This document shows, piece after piece, positions 11,163-19,782 of a DNA stretch of 64,000 bases. This stretch comes from Arthrobacter sp. zg-Y844 (GTDB lineage Bacteria > Actinomycetota > Actinomycetes > Actinomycetales > Micrococcaceae): contig NZ_JANFLS010000002.1 in NCBI RefSeq assembly GCF_024385465.1, forward strand, positions 868,001 through 932,000. Direction: 5' to 3'. A program made the translations under genes and the position numbers. Numbering within the stretch: the stretch's first letter is position 1; each line of letters begins with the position of its first letter. Under the pieces are notes generated by a model, which saw only the letters and a list, made by a program, of their open reading frames with translations, did no database searches and was not told where the DNA came from.

Positions 11163-12794
11163 TTAGGACTCTACCCCGTCGCTCGAAAGGGCACTGAATC
11201 CGTATCTTGTCAAAGCCCGGCGCAGTTCCACCCGGTCATCGAGGGCAAGGTTCTCCCCCATGACTTCCTGCCACACTTCGTGGCCGCGGCCGGCCACCAG
11301 CACGGTGTCCTGCGGGCGCGCCAGTTCCACGGCACGGTCGATGGCAGCTGCACGGGGCGCGACCTCCTCAATGACACACGCCAGGTCTTCCCCGGTCCGT
11401 GCGCCCTCGGCACCGCGCAGGACGTCCGCACGGATGGCGGCGGCGTCTTCGCCGTGCGGGTCATCGTCGGTGACGACGACGACGTCGGCCAGGCGGGCCG
11501 CGATGGCTCCCATCAGCGGACGCTTGGTCTGGTCCCTCTCGCCGGTGGCACCAAAGACGACGATTACCCGCGAGTCGCCGTCGGGACGCCGCACCGAGGC
11601 AAGGGTGCGGGTCAGGGCATCGGGGTTGTGGGCAAAATCAACGATGGCTGCCGGCTCTTCACCGATCAGCTGCATCCGTCCGGGGACCTCGACGGTAAAC
11701 GGATCATGGGCGTCCAGCGCCGCCTGCACGGTTTCTGCGGGAACGCCGGAGGACAGCACCATCACTGTGGCCAGCGCGGCGTTGGAGATGTTGAAAGTTC
11801 CGGGCAGGGCCGTGGAAACCCGCAGCTGTTCCCCTTCCGGACCACGGAGCCTGAAGGAGTGCCCGAGTCCGCGGGGCTCAATGTCCGTAACGAACCAATC
11901 GGCGTCGCGGCCGGTGCCGTCAGTCGCAAGCGTCAGGACCGGCACCCCGGCCCGGGCTGCCATTTTCACTCCCCATTCGTCATCGACCGTGACGACGGCC
12001 CGGCGGGCGCGGTCGGGCTGGAAGAGCGCCGCCTTGGCAGCGAAGTATTCCTCCATGGAGCCGTGCAGGTCCAGGTGGTCCTGGGTGAGGTTGGTGAATC
12101 CGGCGACGTCGAAGCGGACACCGTCAACTCGGCGGTAGGTGATCGCATGGGAGGAGACCTCCATGGTGGCGGCGTCCAGGCCCCGCTCGCGCATCAGGCC
12201 CAGCAGCCCGTGCACCTGCGGTGATTCGGGCGTGGTCAGGACGCTCGGAATGGCTTCCCCGCCGGCAAGGATCTCGATCGTGCCGATCAGCCCGGTGGTA
12301 CGCCCGAGTGCCTGCAGGAGCGAGTTCACGAAGTAGGAGGTGGTGGTTTTGCCGTTGGTGCCCGTGATGCCGAACAGGGTGGGACGGGGTCCGTCCGCAG
12401 GCACGCTGTTGAAGACGACGGCGGCCAGCGGCCCGACCAGCCGGCGGACCTCACCGGCGACGAAGACCGGAATGTGCAGGTCGGCAAGATGCCCCAGCCC
12501 TGCCTTGTCGGTCAGGACCGCCGACGCTCCGGCCGCCTCCGCTGCGCCTGCGAATCGGGCGCCGTGGTGGCGGGCGCCGGCGATGCCCACATAGAGGTCA
12601 CCGGGGAGCACCTCGCGGGAATTGATCGTGAGTCCCGAAAGCTCCGTATCCCAGGCTGCTTCCGCCGTTCCCGCGGCAGGTGCAACGTCCCGCAGCTGCG
12701 CAGGCAGAGCCTGCACGGCGGCGCGCACGGTAACCGGATCAACGGCATCGGGACGGAGACCCGATCCGGCGGGGTGATTTTCACTTATTGGCAC
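11163..12794 (-). CDS. murE: UDP-MurNAc-L-alanyl-D-glutamate--diamino acid ligase MurE
   Basis: Adds the third, diamino, residue of the peptidoglycan stem. The 543-residue protein has the N-terminal TINSREVLPGDLYVGIAG segment, ATP loop GTNGKTTT at about 145-152 and the Mur C-terminal domain. The specificity motif that reads DNPR in meso-DAP ligases reads DDPH here (near residue 443), so the arginine that binds the DAP carboxylate is absent; together with the lineage this points to L-lysine as substrate (inference). The GTG at 12794 has GGAG seven bases upstream and lies 16 bases after the ftsI stop; a longer in-frame start would run into ftsI. Confidence 0.94.
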   Translation of the reverse strand: MPISENHPAGSGLRPDAVDPVTVRAAVQALPAQLRDVAPAAGTAEAAWDTELSGLTINSREVLPGDLYVGIAGARHHGARFAGAAEAAGASAVLTDKAGLGHLADLHIPVFVAGEVRRLVGPLAAVVFNSVPADGPRPTLFGITGTNGKTTTSYFVNSLLQALGRTTGLIGTIEILAGGEAIPSVLTTPESPQVHGLLGLMRERGLDAATMEVSSHAITYRRVDGVRFDVAGFTNLTQDHLDLHGSMEEYFAAKAALFQPDRARRAVVTVDDEWGVKMAARAGVPVLTLATDGTGRDADWFVTDIEPRGLGHSFRLRGPEGEQLRVSTALPGTFNISNAALATVMVLSSGVPAETVQAALDAHDPFTVEVPGRMQLIGEEPAAIVDFAHNPDALTRTLASVRRPDGDSRVIVVFGATGERDQTKRPLMGAIAARLADVVVVTDDDPHGEDAAAIRADVLRGAEGARTGEDLACVIEEVAPRAAAIDRAVELARPQDTVLVAGRGHEVWQEVMGENLALDDRVELRRALTRYGFSALSSDGVES

Positions 12795-12810
12795 TTCAAT
12801 GCTCCAGGAA

Positions 12811-14592
12811 TTAGTACTCAATGGGGTAAGTCTCGGGTTCACCCGTGGAAGGCGGCACGTTGTTGCTGACCAGCGTCTGTTCCATGACCTTCTGGAAGGA
12901 CTGGCCCGGAATGATGTAGTAGAGGTCGCCCTGGGGCCGCTGGAGGGTCACCACAACCACGTACTTCGGATCATCCATGGGTGCAATACCAGCATAAGAG
13001 AGGGTCGAGCCTGAATAGCCGCCGTTCGGTCCGGGGGCTTCAGCCGTGCCCGTCTTGGAACCGACCCGGTACTGCTTCAACTCGCCTGTCTTGCCGGAGC
13101 CGTCCTTGGTGACCGTTTCCATCATGTGCTGGACCTGCTCCGCGGTCTCCTCGGAGACAACCCGCGTACCCGGTTCCTTTTTGATGGGCTGCTCCGTGCC
13201 GTCTTCCTTGATGACGGAGTCGATGATGCTCGGCTGGACGCGGACGCCGTCGTTGGCAATGGTCTGGAAGACACTCGCCGTGTGCAGCGCCGTCTGCGTC
13301 AGGCCCTGTCCGAACAGCACGGTGTACTGCTGCCGTCCGTCCCAGGCGTCCGGTTCCGGCAGCAGGCCTGCGGTTTCCCCGTTAAGTCCAACGTTCAGCG
13401 GCTGGCCGATCCCGAACTTCCGCAGCCAGTCGTACCGCTGCTGCGGCGTCAGCTGCTCTCCGACCATCACCGTTCCGGTGTTCATGGACTTGGCCAGCAC
13501 ACCCGCCACGGTCATGTGGACGGTCCCGTGCGGGACGGCGTCCTTGAAGGTCTGGCCGTCAACGGTGTAGGTCGGTTCGATCTCCAGCCGTGTTTCGGGG
13601 GTGGTGATGCCTTCCTCGATGGCGGCCGCCATGGTGATGACCTTGGTGGTGGAGCCGGGCTCGAAGAAGTCCGTGACGGACCTCGCCTTGCGCGACTCCG
13701 CCGGGGTCGCCCCGGGATTGTTGGGGTCCACAGTGGTGGATTCCGCCAGCGCGATCACCCGGGCGGTATCCGCCTCCATAACCACGATGTTGCCCCACTC
13801 GGCATCGTATTCATCCACCTGTGCGGCGATGGTCTGCTGGGCAAACCACTGCAGGTCCTGGTCGATGCTCAGCTTTATGGATTCCCCGTCGTGGACGGGT
13901 TCGTCCTCGTTGGTGGCGTAGGGAATGCGGATGCCGTCTCCGCCGATTTCGTAGGTCTTGCTGCCGGCCTCGCCGGCAAGGATTTCGTCCTGGGTCAGCT
14001 CCAGGCCTTCCTGCGCGCCTTCGGTGCCGAGGAAGCCCACGATGGACCCGGCCACCGAGCCGGAGGGGTAGGTCCGCAGCGTGGTCCGGTCCGCATAGAT
14101 CCCCGGGAACTTTACCGCGAGGACCTTTTCCTTGACTTCCGGAGTGACGGTTTTGGCGACGAAGTTGAAGCCCTTCTCCCCCAGCAGTGCCGAGCGCAGG
14201 GTTTCCGGATCCTGCCCCAGGATGGCGCCAAGTTCCTCAAACGCCTGGTCGAAGGTGACGTCCTGGAGTTTCCCCTCGGCGTCGCGGCGCTTGAATTTCT
14301 CGCCGATGTCCTGCGAAAGGCGCTGGTCCACCACAATGTCGAACCGCTCCACGCTTCGGGCCAGGTAATTGCCGTTGGAGTCGAGGATGCTGCCGCGCAG
14401 GGCCGGTACGGTTACCGTCACGAGCCGGTTATCCACGGCGCTCTGCGCCATGCCGTCCGGGTCCAGTGCCTGGACATGGAAGAGCCGAAGTCCGAGAACG
14501 GTCAGGAGCACCAGGCCAAAGATCAGGCCGGCGCGCAGGCGTCCGGTAACGAGGGCCACCCTGTGGTTGTCCGGGCCGGATTTTTGTGCCAC
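12811..14592 (-). CDS. ftsI: Septal class B penicillin-binding protein FtsI (PBP3)
   Basis: Transpeptidase that cross-links septal peptidoglycan with FtsW as partner. The 593-residue protein has a short cytoplasmic tail, one membrane helix (LIFGLVLLTVLGLRLFHVQA), a PBP dimer domain with RGSILDSNGNYLA, and the transpeptidase domain with the three active-site motifs: SxxK as STTK (about 311), SxN as SMN (about 368) and KTG (about 510). The GTG at 14592 has GAGGA six bases upstream. There are no PASTA domains at the C terminus. Confidence 0.95.
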   Translation of the reverse strand: MAQKSGPDNHRVALVTGRLRAGLIFGLVLLTVLGLRLFHVQALDPDGMAQSAVDNRLVTVTVPALRGSILDSNGNYLARSVERFDIVVDQRLSQDIGEKFKRRDAEGKLQDVTFDQAFEELGAILGQDPETLRSALLGEKGFNFVAKTVTPEVKEKVLAVKFPGIYADRTTLRTYPSGSVAGSIVGFLGTEGAQEGLELTQDEILAGEAGSKTYEIGGDGIRIPYATNEDEPVHDGESIKLSIDQDLQWFAQQTIAAQVDEYDAEWGNIVVMEADTARVIALAESTTVDPNNPGATPAESRKARSVTDFFEPGSTTKVITMAAAIEEGITTPETRLEIEPTYTVDGQTFKDAVPHGTVHMTVAGVLAKSMNTGTVMVGEQLTPQQRYDWLRKFGIGQPLNVGLNGETAGLLPEPDAWDGRQQYTVLFGQGLTQTALHTASVFQTIANDGVRVQPSIIDSVIKEDGTEQPIKKEPGTRVVSEETAEQVQHMMETVTKDGSGKTGELKQYRVGSKTGTAEAPGPNGGYSGSTLSYAGIAPMDDPKYVVVVTLQRPQGDLYYIIPGQSFQKVMEQTLVSNNVPPSTGEPETYPIEY

Positions 14593-14639
14593 AACGTGTC
14601 CTCGTTCATGCCTAAGTTTTGATGACTGCTTCGCTTGGA

Positions 14640-15371
14640 TCAGTTTCCGCTTCGCTGCACGGGGGCGGGGATGGTTCCGCCGTTCAGTTCGCCTTCAGGG
14701 ACGATGTCCGAAGGCTGGGCCGGATCCGCTGCCGGTATCCGGGCAGCTTCTTCGGCTGCGGCGGCTTCGGCCGCTGCGTCGCGTGCGGCAGCTTCCTCCC
14801 GCTCCTCGAGTGCCCGGACGGATTCCTGCGGTTCTGCCGGAACCACGGCGGGTGCGGGTGCGGGGGTGATCGGCTGGGTCAGGACACTCGGTGCCCCGAT
14901 CAGCAGTTCGGCGGGCTCGCCTTCCTTGGCTGCCTCCGGGCTGCCGGTAACTGCAAGCGTCTGGAGGTCAATGGTGCCGAAGGTGGGCGACGAAACCATG
15001 CCCAGGTCTGCTGCGGAAGCGGCCAGGACCTGGGGTGCCTGGTGGTTTTCGATCTTCTGGGTCAGCGCTTCATTGCGTTGGGCCAGTTCCGCCTTCTGGC
15101 TCTGCAGCTGCACCAGCTCGTACTGGCCGCTGGAAACCGAGATGTTCAGCAACAGCACCGAGGCCAGTCCGAGGACGAGGGCAGCGAAGCAGAAAACCGC
15201 GAACGGGGCACGTTTGCGGCGTTTGGCGGCGGGCACCAGCGACAGCGGGGTGCGCCGCCTGACGGTGGTGGCAGGCGCCGCAGCATCCCAATCAAGCGCG
15301 CGCGCCGTGTTGCCGACGACGGCGCTTGACGCCATGGTGCTGAATCGGGCCGATGGCCGACGTTCGCTCAT
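14640..15371 (-). CDS. ftsL: FtsL-like septum formation protein with long C-terminal tail
   Basis: Bitopic divisome protein in the usual ftsL place between rsmH and ftsI. Of 243 residues, about 60 are a basic cytoplasmic segment, then comes a membrane helix (FAVFCFAALVLGLASVLLLN) and a coiled coil (about 80-120: LVQLQSQKAELAQRNEALTQ). The remaining roughly 90 residues are Ala/Glu/Pro-rich and probably unstructured, making the protein clearly longer than typical FtsL of about 100-120 residues. The start ATG overlaps the rsmH stop by one base (TAATG). The name rests on position and topology, as FtsL diverges strongly in sequence. Confidence 0.8.
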   Translation of the reverse strand: MSERRPSARFSTMASSAVVGNTARALDWDAAAPATTVRRRTPLSLVPAAKRRKRAPFAVFCFAALVLGLASVLLLNISVSSGQYELVQLQSQKAELAQRNEALTQKIENHQAPQVLAASAADLGMVSSPTFGTIDLQTLAVTGSPEAAKEGEPAELLIGAPSVLTQPITPAPAPAVVPAEPQESVRALEEREEAAARDAAAEAAAAEEAARIPAADPAQPSDIVPEGELNGGTIPAPVQRSGN

Positions 15372-16369
15372 TATTTCCTGGCCCCATCCATGGGTTTGCG
15401 GATTCGTTCTACTGCACGGAGTTTTGCGGAGGCTGCACGGGGATTTTCTGCAATTTCCTCGTCCGTAGGCACCTCGGTGCCCTTGGTCAGCCTCTTGAGC
15501 TGGGCCTTGTGTTGTTCAAGTTCAACCGGGAAGCCCTTGGGGGCGGAGGACCGCGCGCCCGCAGCGAAGACGCCCTTGACGATCTTGTCCTCAAGCGAGT
15601 GGTAGGACATCACGACCACGCGTCCACCCACGTTCAGCACCGACAACGATGCCGGAATGGCCCGCTCGAGGACATCGAGCTCCTCGTTCACTTCGATGCG
15701 CAGGGCTTGGAACGTTCGCTTGGCAGGATGCCCGCCGGTCCGCGCAGCTGCCGCCGGGACGACCCCGCGGATCGCTTCGACGAGCTCGCCGGTGGTGGTG
15801 AAGGGCTTCGACGCACGTGCAGCAACAATGGCCGAGGCGATTCGTCCCGCGAACTTCTCCTCGCCCCATTTCCGGATGATGCCTACCAGCTCGGCCTCGC
15901 CGTAAGTGTTGACGATGTCTGCAGCGGTACGCCCGCGGCTGGTGTCCATCCGCATATCCAGGGGCGCATCGTAGGAGTAGGCGAAGCCGCGGTCGCGTTC
16001 ATCGAGCTGCAGCGAGGAAACGCCCAGATCGAACAGCGCGCCGTCGATGCCCTCGAATCCAAGATCCGTGACGACGTCTGCTATTTCGTCGTAGACCGCA
16101 TGGACCAGGTCAATCCGTTCCGCAAACGGTTCCAGCCTCTCGCCGGCCAGGGCCAGTGCCTGCCGGTCCCGGTCGATACCGATCACGTGCAGCTGGGGGA
16201 ACCGCTGCAGCATGGCTTCGGTGTGCCCGCCCATTCCCAGGGTGGCATCTACTACAACGGCACGGCCGTGGTCGGCTACGGCGCTTTCGATGGAAGGAGC
16301 CAGGAGGTTGATGCAGCGGTCGCGCAGCACCGGAACATGCCGTTCCTCGGTGGGGCGCTCTTCGCTCAT
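15371..16369 (-). CDS. rsmH: 16S rRNA (cytosine(1402)-N4)-methyltransferase RsmH (MraW)
   Basis: SAM-dependent methyltransferase acting on C1402 of 16S rRNA. The 332-residue protein starts [19 protein letters not shown], with the SAM-binding segment [33 protein letters not shown] and the C-terminal [11 protein letters not shown] motif. The ATG at 16369 has AAGGA eight bases upstream; in-frame codons further upstream encode unrelated sequence. It is the second gene of the dcw operon, 186 bases after mraZ. Confidence 0.97.
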   Translation of the reverse strand: MSEERPTEERHVPVLRDRCINLLAPSIESAVADHGRAVVVDATLGMGGHTEAMLQRFPQLHVIGIDRDRQALALAGERLEPFAERIDLVHAVYDEIADVVTDLGFEGIDGALFDLGVSSLQLDERDRGFAYSYDAPLDMRMDTSRGRTAADIVNTYGEAELVGIIRKWGEEKFAGRIASAIVAARASKPFTTTGELVEAIRGVVPAAAARTGGHPAKRTFQALRIEVNEELDVLERAIPASLSVLNVGGRVVVMSYHSLEDKIVKGVFAAGARSSAPKGFPVELEQHKAQLKRLTKGTEVPTDEEIAENPRAASAKLRAVERIRKPMDGARK

Positions 16370-16555
16370 CTGAGGCTTCCTTCCATTCGTCGTGTTGTTT
16401 GCCCTGCGGCCGGTTCTTAAACCAGACCCCCATCCGCGCCTCACCGCTTTGCACCTTCTGGCTCCGGGGAAGGGAAGCCAGACGGCCTTGCGGTGGGGCG
16501 GCGGGAGATCTCGTTCAAGACCCGGCCCGGGTTGTCCCTGTAGCGGGTGGTACTG

Positions 16556-16987
16556 CTAGAAAATCCCTGGAATCGCGTCTTCGTCTGTTTCCGAGAACGC
16601 GGTTTCCTGTTCTGCCAGATAGTTCTGCCAAGCGGTTGCATCCCAGATCTCGGCCCGCGTACCGGCGCCGATGACGACCAGTTCGCGTCCAAGTCCCGCG
16701 TACGACCTCAGCGCCGGCGGGATGGTTACCCGGCCCTGCTTGTCTGGAACTTCGTCAGAGGCTCCTGAGAGAAAGACCCGAATGTAGTCACGCGCCTGGC
16801 GGGAGGAAAGTGGAGCTTCCCGCATTTGGTCGTGGACCCGTTCGAATTCCTTCTGGCTGAAGACGTAGATGCAGCGCTCCTGACCCCTGGTCAGGACAAG
16901 GCCGTCGGCCAGTTCCTCGCGGAACTTGGCCGGCAGGATCAGCCTCCCCTTCTCGTCCAGACGCGGCGAATGTGTTCCTAGGAACAT
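16556..16987 (-). CDS. mraZ: Transcriptional regulator MraZ
   Basis: First gene of the dcw operon and regulator of its own promoter in bacteria studied. The 143-residue protein has two SpoVT/AbrB-like halves, each with the family signature: [17 protein letters not shown] at about 10-26 and [16 protein letters not shown] at about 80-95. Family members bind short direct repeats as a ring-shaped oligomer; three such repeats lie directly upstream at 17050-17075. Confidence 0.96.
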   Translation of the reverse strand: MFLGTHSPRLDEKGRLILPAKFREELADGLVLTRGQERCIYVFSQKEFERVHDQMREAPLSSRQARDYIRVFLSGASDEVPDKQGRVTIPPALRSYAGLGRELVVIGAGTRAEIWDATAWQNYLAEQETAFSETDEDAIPGIF

Positions 16988-17049
16988 CCCGCACCGCCCT
17001 GTCCGATTGGGGGTAAACCCCTTGAGTACCGCCCCTACCCTCTTATGTC

Positions 17050-17081
17050 CCCCACTTTACTCCACTTCCCTCCACAGTCAA
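17050..17081 (-). promoter_or_regulatory. mraZ (dcw operon) promoter with three MraZ-type boxes
   Basis: On the minus strand, -35 TTGACT (17081-17076), a 16-base spacer and -10 TAAAGT (17059-17054). Three boxes GTGGAG, GTGGAG and GTGGGG occupy 17075-17070, 17065-17060 and 17055-17050, an exact 10-bp period that places them on one face of the helix and across the spacer and -10. This matches the repeat arrangement of MraZ sites in other bacteria (TGGG-type boxes with 5-bp spacers), so bound MraZ should block the promoter. Operator identity is inferred. Confidence 0.75.
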
Positions 17082-17119
17082 CGCCTTCGCACGTTGTATT
17101 CCGGGCGCGTCGCATCCAA

Positions 17120-17141
17120 AATCCGCATGTTGATGCGGATT
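17120..17141. promoter_or_regulatory. 22-bp inverted repeat upstream of the mraZ promoter
   Basis: AATCCGCAT-GTTG-ATGCGGATT, perfect 9-base arms around four bases, 38 bases upstream of the -35 of mraZ. There is no T-run, so a terminator is unlikely; a binding site for an additional regulator of the dcw operon is possible. Confidence 0.4.
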
Positions 17142-17222
17142 CTCGCGGGTGGAGTGCAGTGGAGGGGTTTAAGTGACCGACATCAGCTCCGGAAACGTGT
17201 CCCGGGCAGGAAAAAGGGCACA

Positions 17223-17252
17223 AAAAAGGACCCGCCGAAACGGATCCTTTTT
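17223..17252 (-). terminator. Terminator after the DUF3040 gene
   Basis: AAAAAGGA(c)CCG / CGG(a)TCCTTTTT hairpin with one mismatch and a six-base loop, flanked by A- and T-runs so that it could work on either strand. It separates the DUF3040 gene from the dcw promoter. Confidence 0.75.
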
Positions 17253-17329
17253 GCGCTTCCTACCTGCCTGCCATCCTTCGGTACCGGACTGTCACGGTGT
17301 CCGGGGCCTGCGGCGCGGAGCGGGTGTTC

Positions 17330-17704
17330 CTACGGCTGGTCGCGTTTGCGTTCGTCCCACTTGCTTTCCAGGTTATTCATGAATCCACGCTGCGTACTGG
17401 ACTCGCGCTCCTTGCGCCCGTCCGTTGCCGCCGGCGCGTTCTTCCGTCCCCGGGTGGTTGCGTAGTACACGCCCGCACCCATGATGAGGAACCCCAGTAC
17501 ACCGACCAGGATGCCCGCTTCCGTAATTCCCAGAAGCAGCACCCCCAAGCCCACCACGGCCAGCAAGGCACCGAGGACGATACGCCTGGTCGAGATCCCA
17601 CGGCCCGCGGACGTCGCCATTGAGTTCGCGAATTTTGGATCTTCGGCGTGTAATTGCTGCTCCAGTTGATCCAGCAAGCGCTGCTCGTGTTCCGACAGTG
17701 CCAT
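17330..17704 (-). CDS. DUF3040 small membrane protein
   Basis: A 124-residue protein beginning MALSEHEQRLLDQLEQQL, the signature start of the actinobacterial DUF3040 family, followed by two membrane helices (around 45-85: IVLGALLAVVGLGVLLLG and ILVGVLGFLIMGAGVYYA) and a basic, hydrophilic tail. The start ATG at 17704 is preceded by AAGGAGG at ideal distance, which rules out the longer frame. Function is unknown; the gene is a conserved neighbour upstream of mraZ in actinobacteria. It has its own terminator. Confidence 0.9.
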   Translation of the reverse strand: MALSEHEQRLLDQLEQQLHAEDPKFANSMATSAGRGISTRRIVLGALLAVVGLGVLLLGITEAGILVGVLGFLIMGAGVYYATTRGRKNAPAATDGRKERESSTQRGFMNNLESKWDERKRDQP

Positions 17705-17919
17705 TGCTGCCTCCTTGCCGTCCGGTCCTGCCCCTGTAAACCAACCAACGAACGTGTGGCGCCGGATGTTCCCGCGCAGGCTCGCTGCTGCTTTGCACTT
17801 AGTCCAAGGATAGGTGGCAACCGGTCCGCACGAAAGCGGCCGGTCCACGTATTCCACCGGGTAGGGAACCAGCCCCGACGCACAGCCTGTCCGGCGCCGG
17901 GCGGAGCGCCGGGGGACGT

Positions 17920-19155
17920 TCAGTCCGGGAACCGGTCCGGCTCCGGCGGTGGCTTCCGGGGAGACGGGGCGATGAGCCGGGCAGGAACAACGCCCAGTTC
18001 CCCGAAGCGCCGGTTGATCCGATCCAGCGCATCCTCTGCCGAACGCCAGCTGTCCTCTCGTCCGTCCAGGGTCAGCTGCATGGCAGCACCTTCGGCGGAT
18101 TCAAGCTGTTCAGCCCTCAGCCCGATCAGCCGGACACTTTGCGGCCGCGGCCCCAGGGCGGTCAGCAGCCCCTTGGCCGTCTCGTAGATCATCTGGGCGC
18201 TGCCCACCGGCTCGGGAAGGGTGCGGGTACGGGTCAGCGTCGTGAAGTCCGCATAACGCACCTTCAGGGAAACCGACCTGCACTGGAGTCCGGCGGCCCG
18301 CAGGCGGACAGCACTGCGGTGCGCGAGCCGAAGCAGCTCCGTGTGCAGGACCTCGTCGTCGCTGACGTCTGACGCGAAGGTTTCCTCGGCGCCGATGCTC
18401 TTTTCGCGCCGGACGGGTGTTACAGCCCGGCCATCCCGCCCCCAGGACAGTTCATACACGTGGTCCCCCACGGCCCCGAGCAGCCGGCGGAGCACAGTCG
18501 GCGGGGTATTGGCCACATCCGCCACCGTGGCAATGCCGACGCGGGCCAGCACCTCGCGGGTCTTGGCTCCTACTCCCCACAACGCAGAAACGTCCAGAGT
18601 GTGGAGGAAGTCCACTGTCTGCTCCTTGGGCACCAGCAGCAGGCCGTTGGGTTTGCATCGGGTGGAAGCGATCTTGGCCACGAACTTGGTGGCGGCAATG
18701 CCCACACTGGCGGTCATGCCCAGTTCGGCGGCAACACGCTCGCGGATGTGCTCTCCGATGGCGCGGGGCGGCCCGAGCCTGCGCATGGCTCCTGCGATAT
18801 CAAGGAAGGCCTCGTCGACGCTGAGCTGTTCCACCAGCGGAGTAATGGATTCGAAGATCTGCATCAGCTGCCCGGAGAAGGTCCGGTAGACCTCCTGGTG
18901 CGGCTCCAGGACCACTGCCTGCGGGCACTGCCGGCGGGCAACGGCCATGGGCATGGCAGAACGGACACCGTAACGCCTCGCCTCATAGGATGCGGACAGG
19001 ACGACGGACCGTCCCCCGAGGCCGCCTACGATGACCGGCCTGCCAACCAGGTCGGGTCGTTTGAGCAGCTCTACGGAAACATAAAAAGCGTCCATGTCCA
19101 CGTGCATTATGGTGCAGTCGCGGTTGCCGCTGCCGGCGTCGGGACCATTGCTCAC
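17920..19155 (-). CDS. dinB: DNA polymerase IV (Y family)
   Basis: Error-prone translesion polymerase. The 411-residue protein has the catalytic motifs HVDMDAFYVSVE (about 18-29), YEARRYGVRSAMP and SVDEAFLDI (about 113-121), then thumb and little-finger domains. The C terminus is acidic/proline-rich and lacks a clear beta-clamp pentapeptide at the very end. The GTG at 19155 is the best start I see, with only a weak ribosome site. No GAAC-N4-GTTC SOS box is visible upstream, so SOS control is not supported here. Confidence 0.93.
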   Translation of the reverse strand: MSNGPDAGSGNRDCTIMHVDMDAFYVSVELLKRPDLVGRPVIVGGLGGRSVVLSASYEARRYGVRSAMPMAVARRQCPQAVVLEPHQEVYRTFSGQLMQIFESITPLVEQLSVDEAFLDIAGAMRRLGPPRAIGEHIRERVAAELGMTASVGIAATKFVAKIASTRCKPNGLLLVPKEQTVDFLHTLDVSALWGVGAKTREVLARVGIATVADVANTPPTVLRRLLGAVGDHVYELSWGRDGRAVTPVRREKSIGAEETFASDVSDDEVLHTELLRLAHRSAVRLRAAGLQCRSVSLKVRYADFTTLTRTRTLPEPVGSAQMIYETAKGLLTALGPRPQSVRLIGLRAEQLESAEGAAMQLTLDGREDSWRSAEDALDRINRRFGELGVVPARLIAPSPRKPPPEPDRFPD

Positions 19156-19300
19156 TCCATCATCGTAGCCAGCCGCGCCCCCATTCCTGCCTTTCCTGCT
19201 ACATCGCTTCTTTTCGGCACCCTAACCACCTTCCCTGGAGCGGTTTTCGGTTCGCCTAGACTGGGTGGCAGGACCCTGACCCCCACCGAAGCGGAACCCG

Positions 19301-19780
19301 ATGAAAAAGACGCTCACGCTGCTCTCTGCCGCGGCCCTGATCCTGGCGGCAGCCGGATGCTCCACCGGCACCGCGGAGGACGGGGATTCCCCGTCCGCTA
19401 CGCAGTCCGCATCCCCCACCCCGACGCCTACGGAGTCTCCCGTTGCCCTCGCGGACGGATTCCCGTCCGACCTCATCCCGGTGATGGAGGGCGCAGAGCT
19501 TCTTTCGAGCAGCGTGGACCGGGCGAACGGCACGCTCACCGCCGTATTAGTGGAGTCCTCGGATGCTCCCGCAGCCGAGATCCTCGCCTTTTACGATGCC
19601 AAGCTGGTTGCCCAGGGTTTCACTGCAGCCGAAGCGGCCACCGGTTCCCCGTCCTCGCGCGACTACGTGCGCACCGGCGCCAGTGAACCCGAGACGGTCA
19701 ACATCACGGCGATTACCAAGGAGGGCGGCCCGGCGACGGTGACTGTCGGCGCCACGGTCCTCGCAGAAACGGTGAAATAA
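19301..19780 (+). CDS. Secreted lipoprotein, unknown function
   Basis: A 159-residue protein with a lipoprotein signal peptide (MKKTLTLLSAAALILAAAGC; Cys20 would be lipidated), a Ser/Thr/Pro/Asp-rich linker and a compact domain of about 100 residues with no catalytic motif that I recognise. It is two bases upstream of the polyprenyl synthase gene, so the two are probably cotranscribed. Confidence 0.8.
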   Translation: MKKTLTLLSAAALILAAAGCSTGTAEDGDSPSATQSASPTPTPTESPVALADGFPSDLIPVMEGAELLSSSVDRANGTLTAVLVESSDAPAAEILAFYDAKLVAQGFTAAEAATGSPSSRDYVRTGASEPETVNITAITKEGGPATVTVGATVLAETVK

Positions 19781-19782
19781 CA

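Larger units (their letters stand above)
16988..17329. other. dcw promoter region, no gene
   Basis: 342 bases between mraZ and the DUF3040 gene, both on the minus strand. It holds the mraZ promoter with its three boxes, a 22-bp inverted repeat, and the terminator of the DUF3040 gene, each listed separately. No coding frame here is credible. Confidence 0.75.

Noticed and set aside
19156-19300. SOS (LexA) box upstream of dinB
   Set aside because: No GAAC-N4-GTTC or close variant was found upstream of the start.
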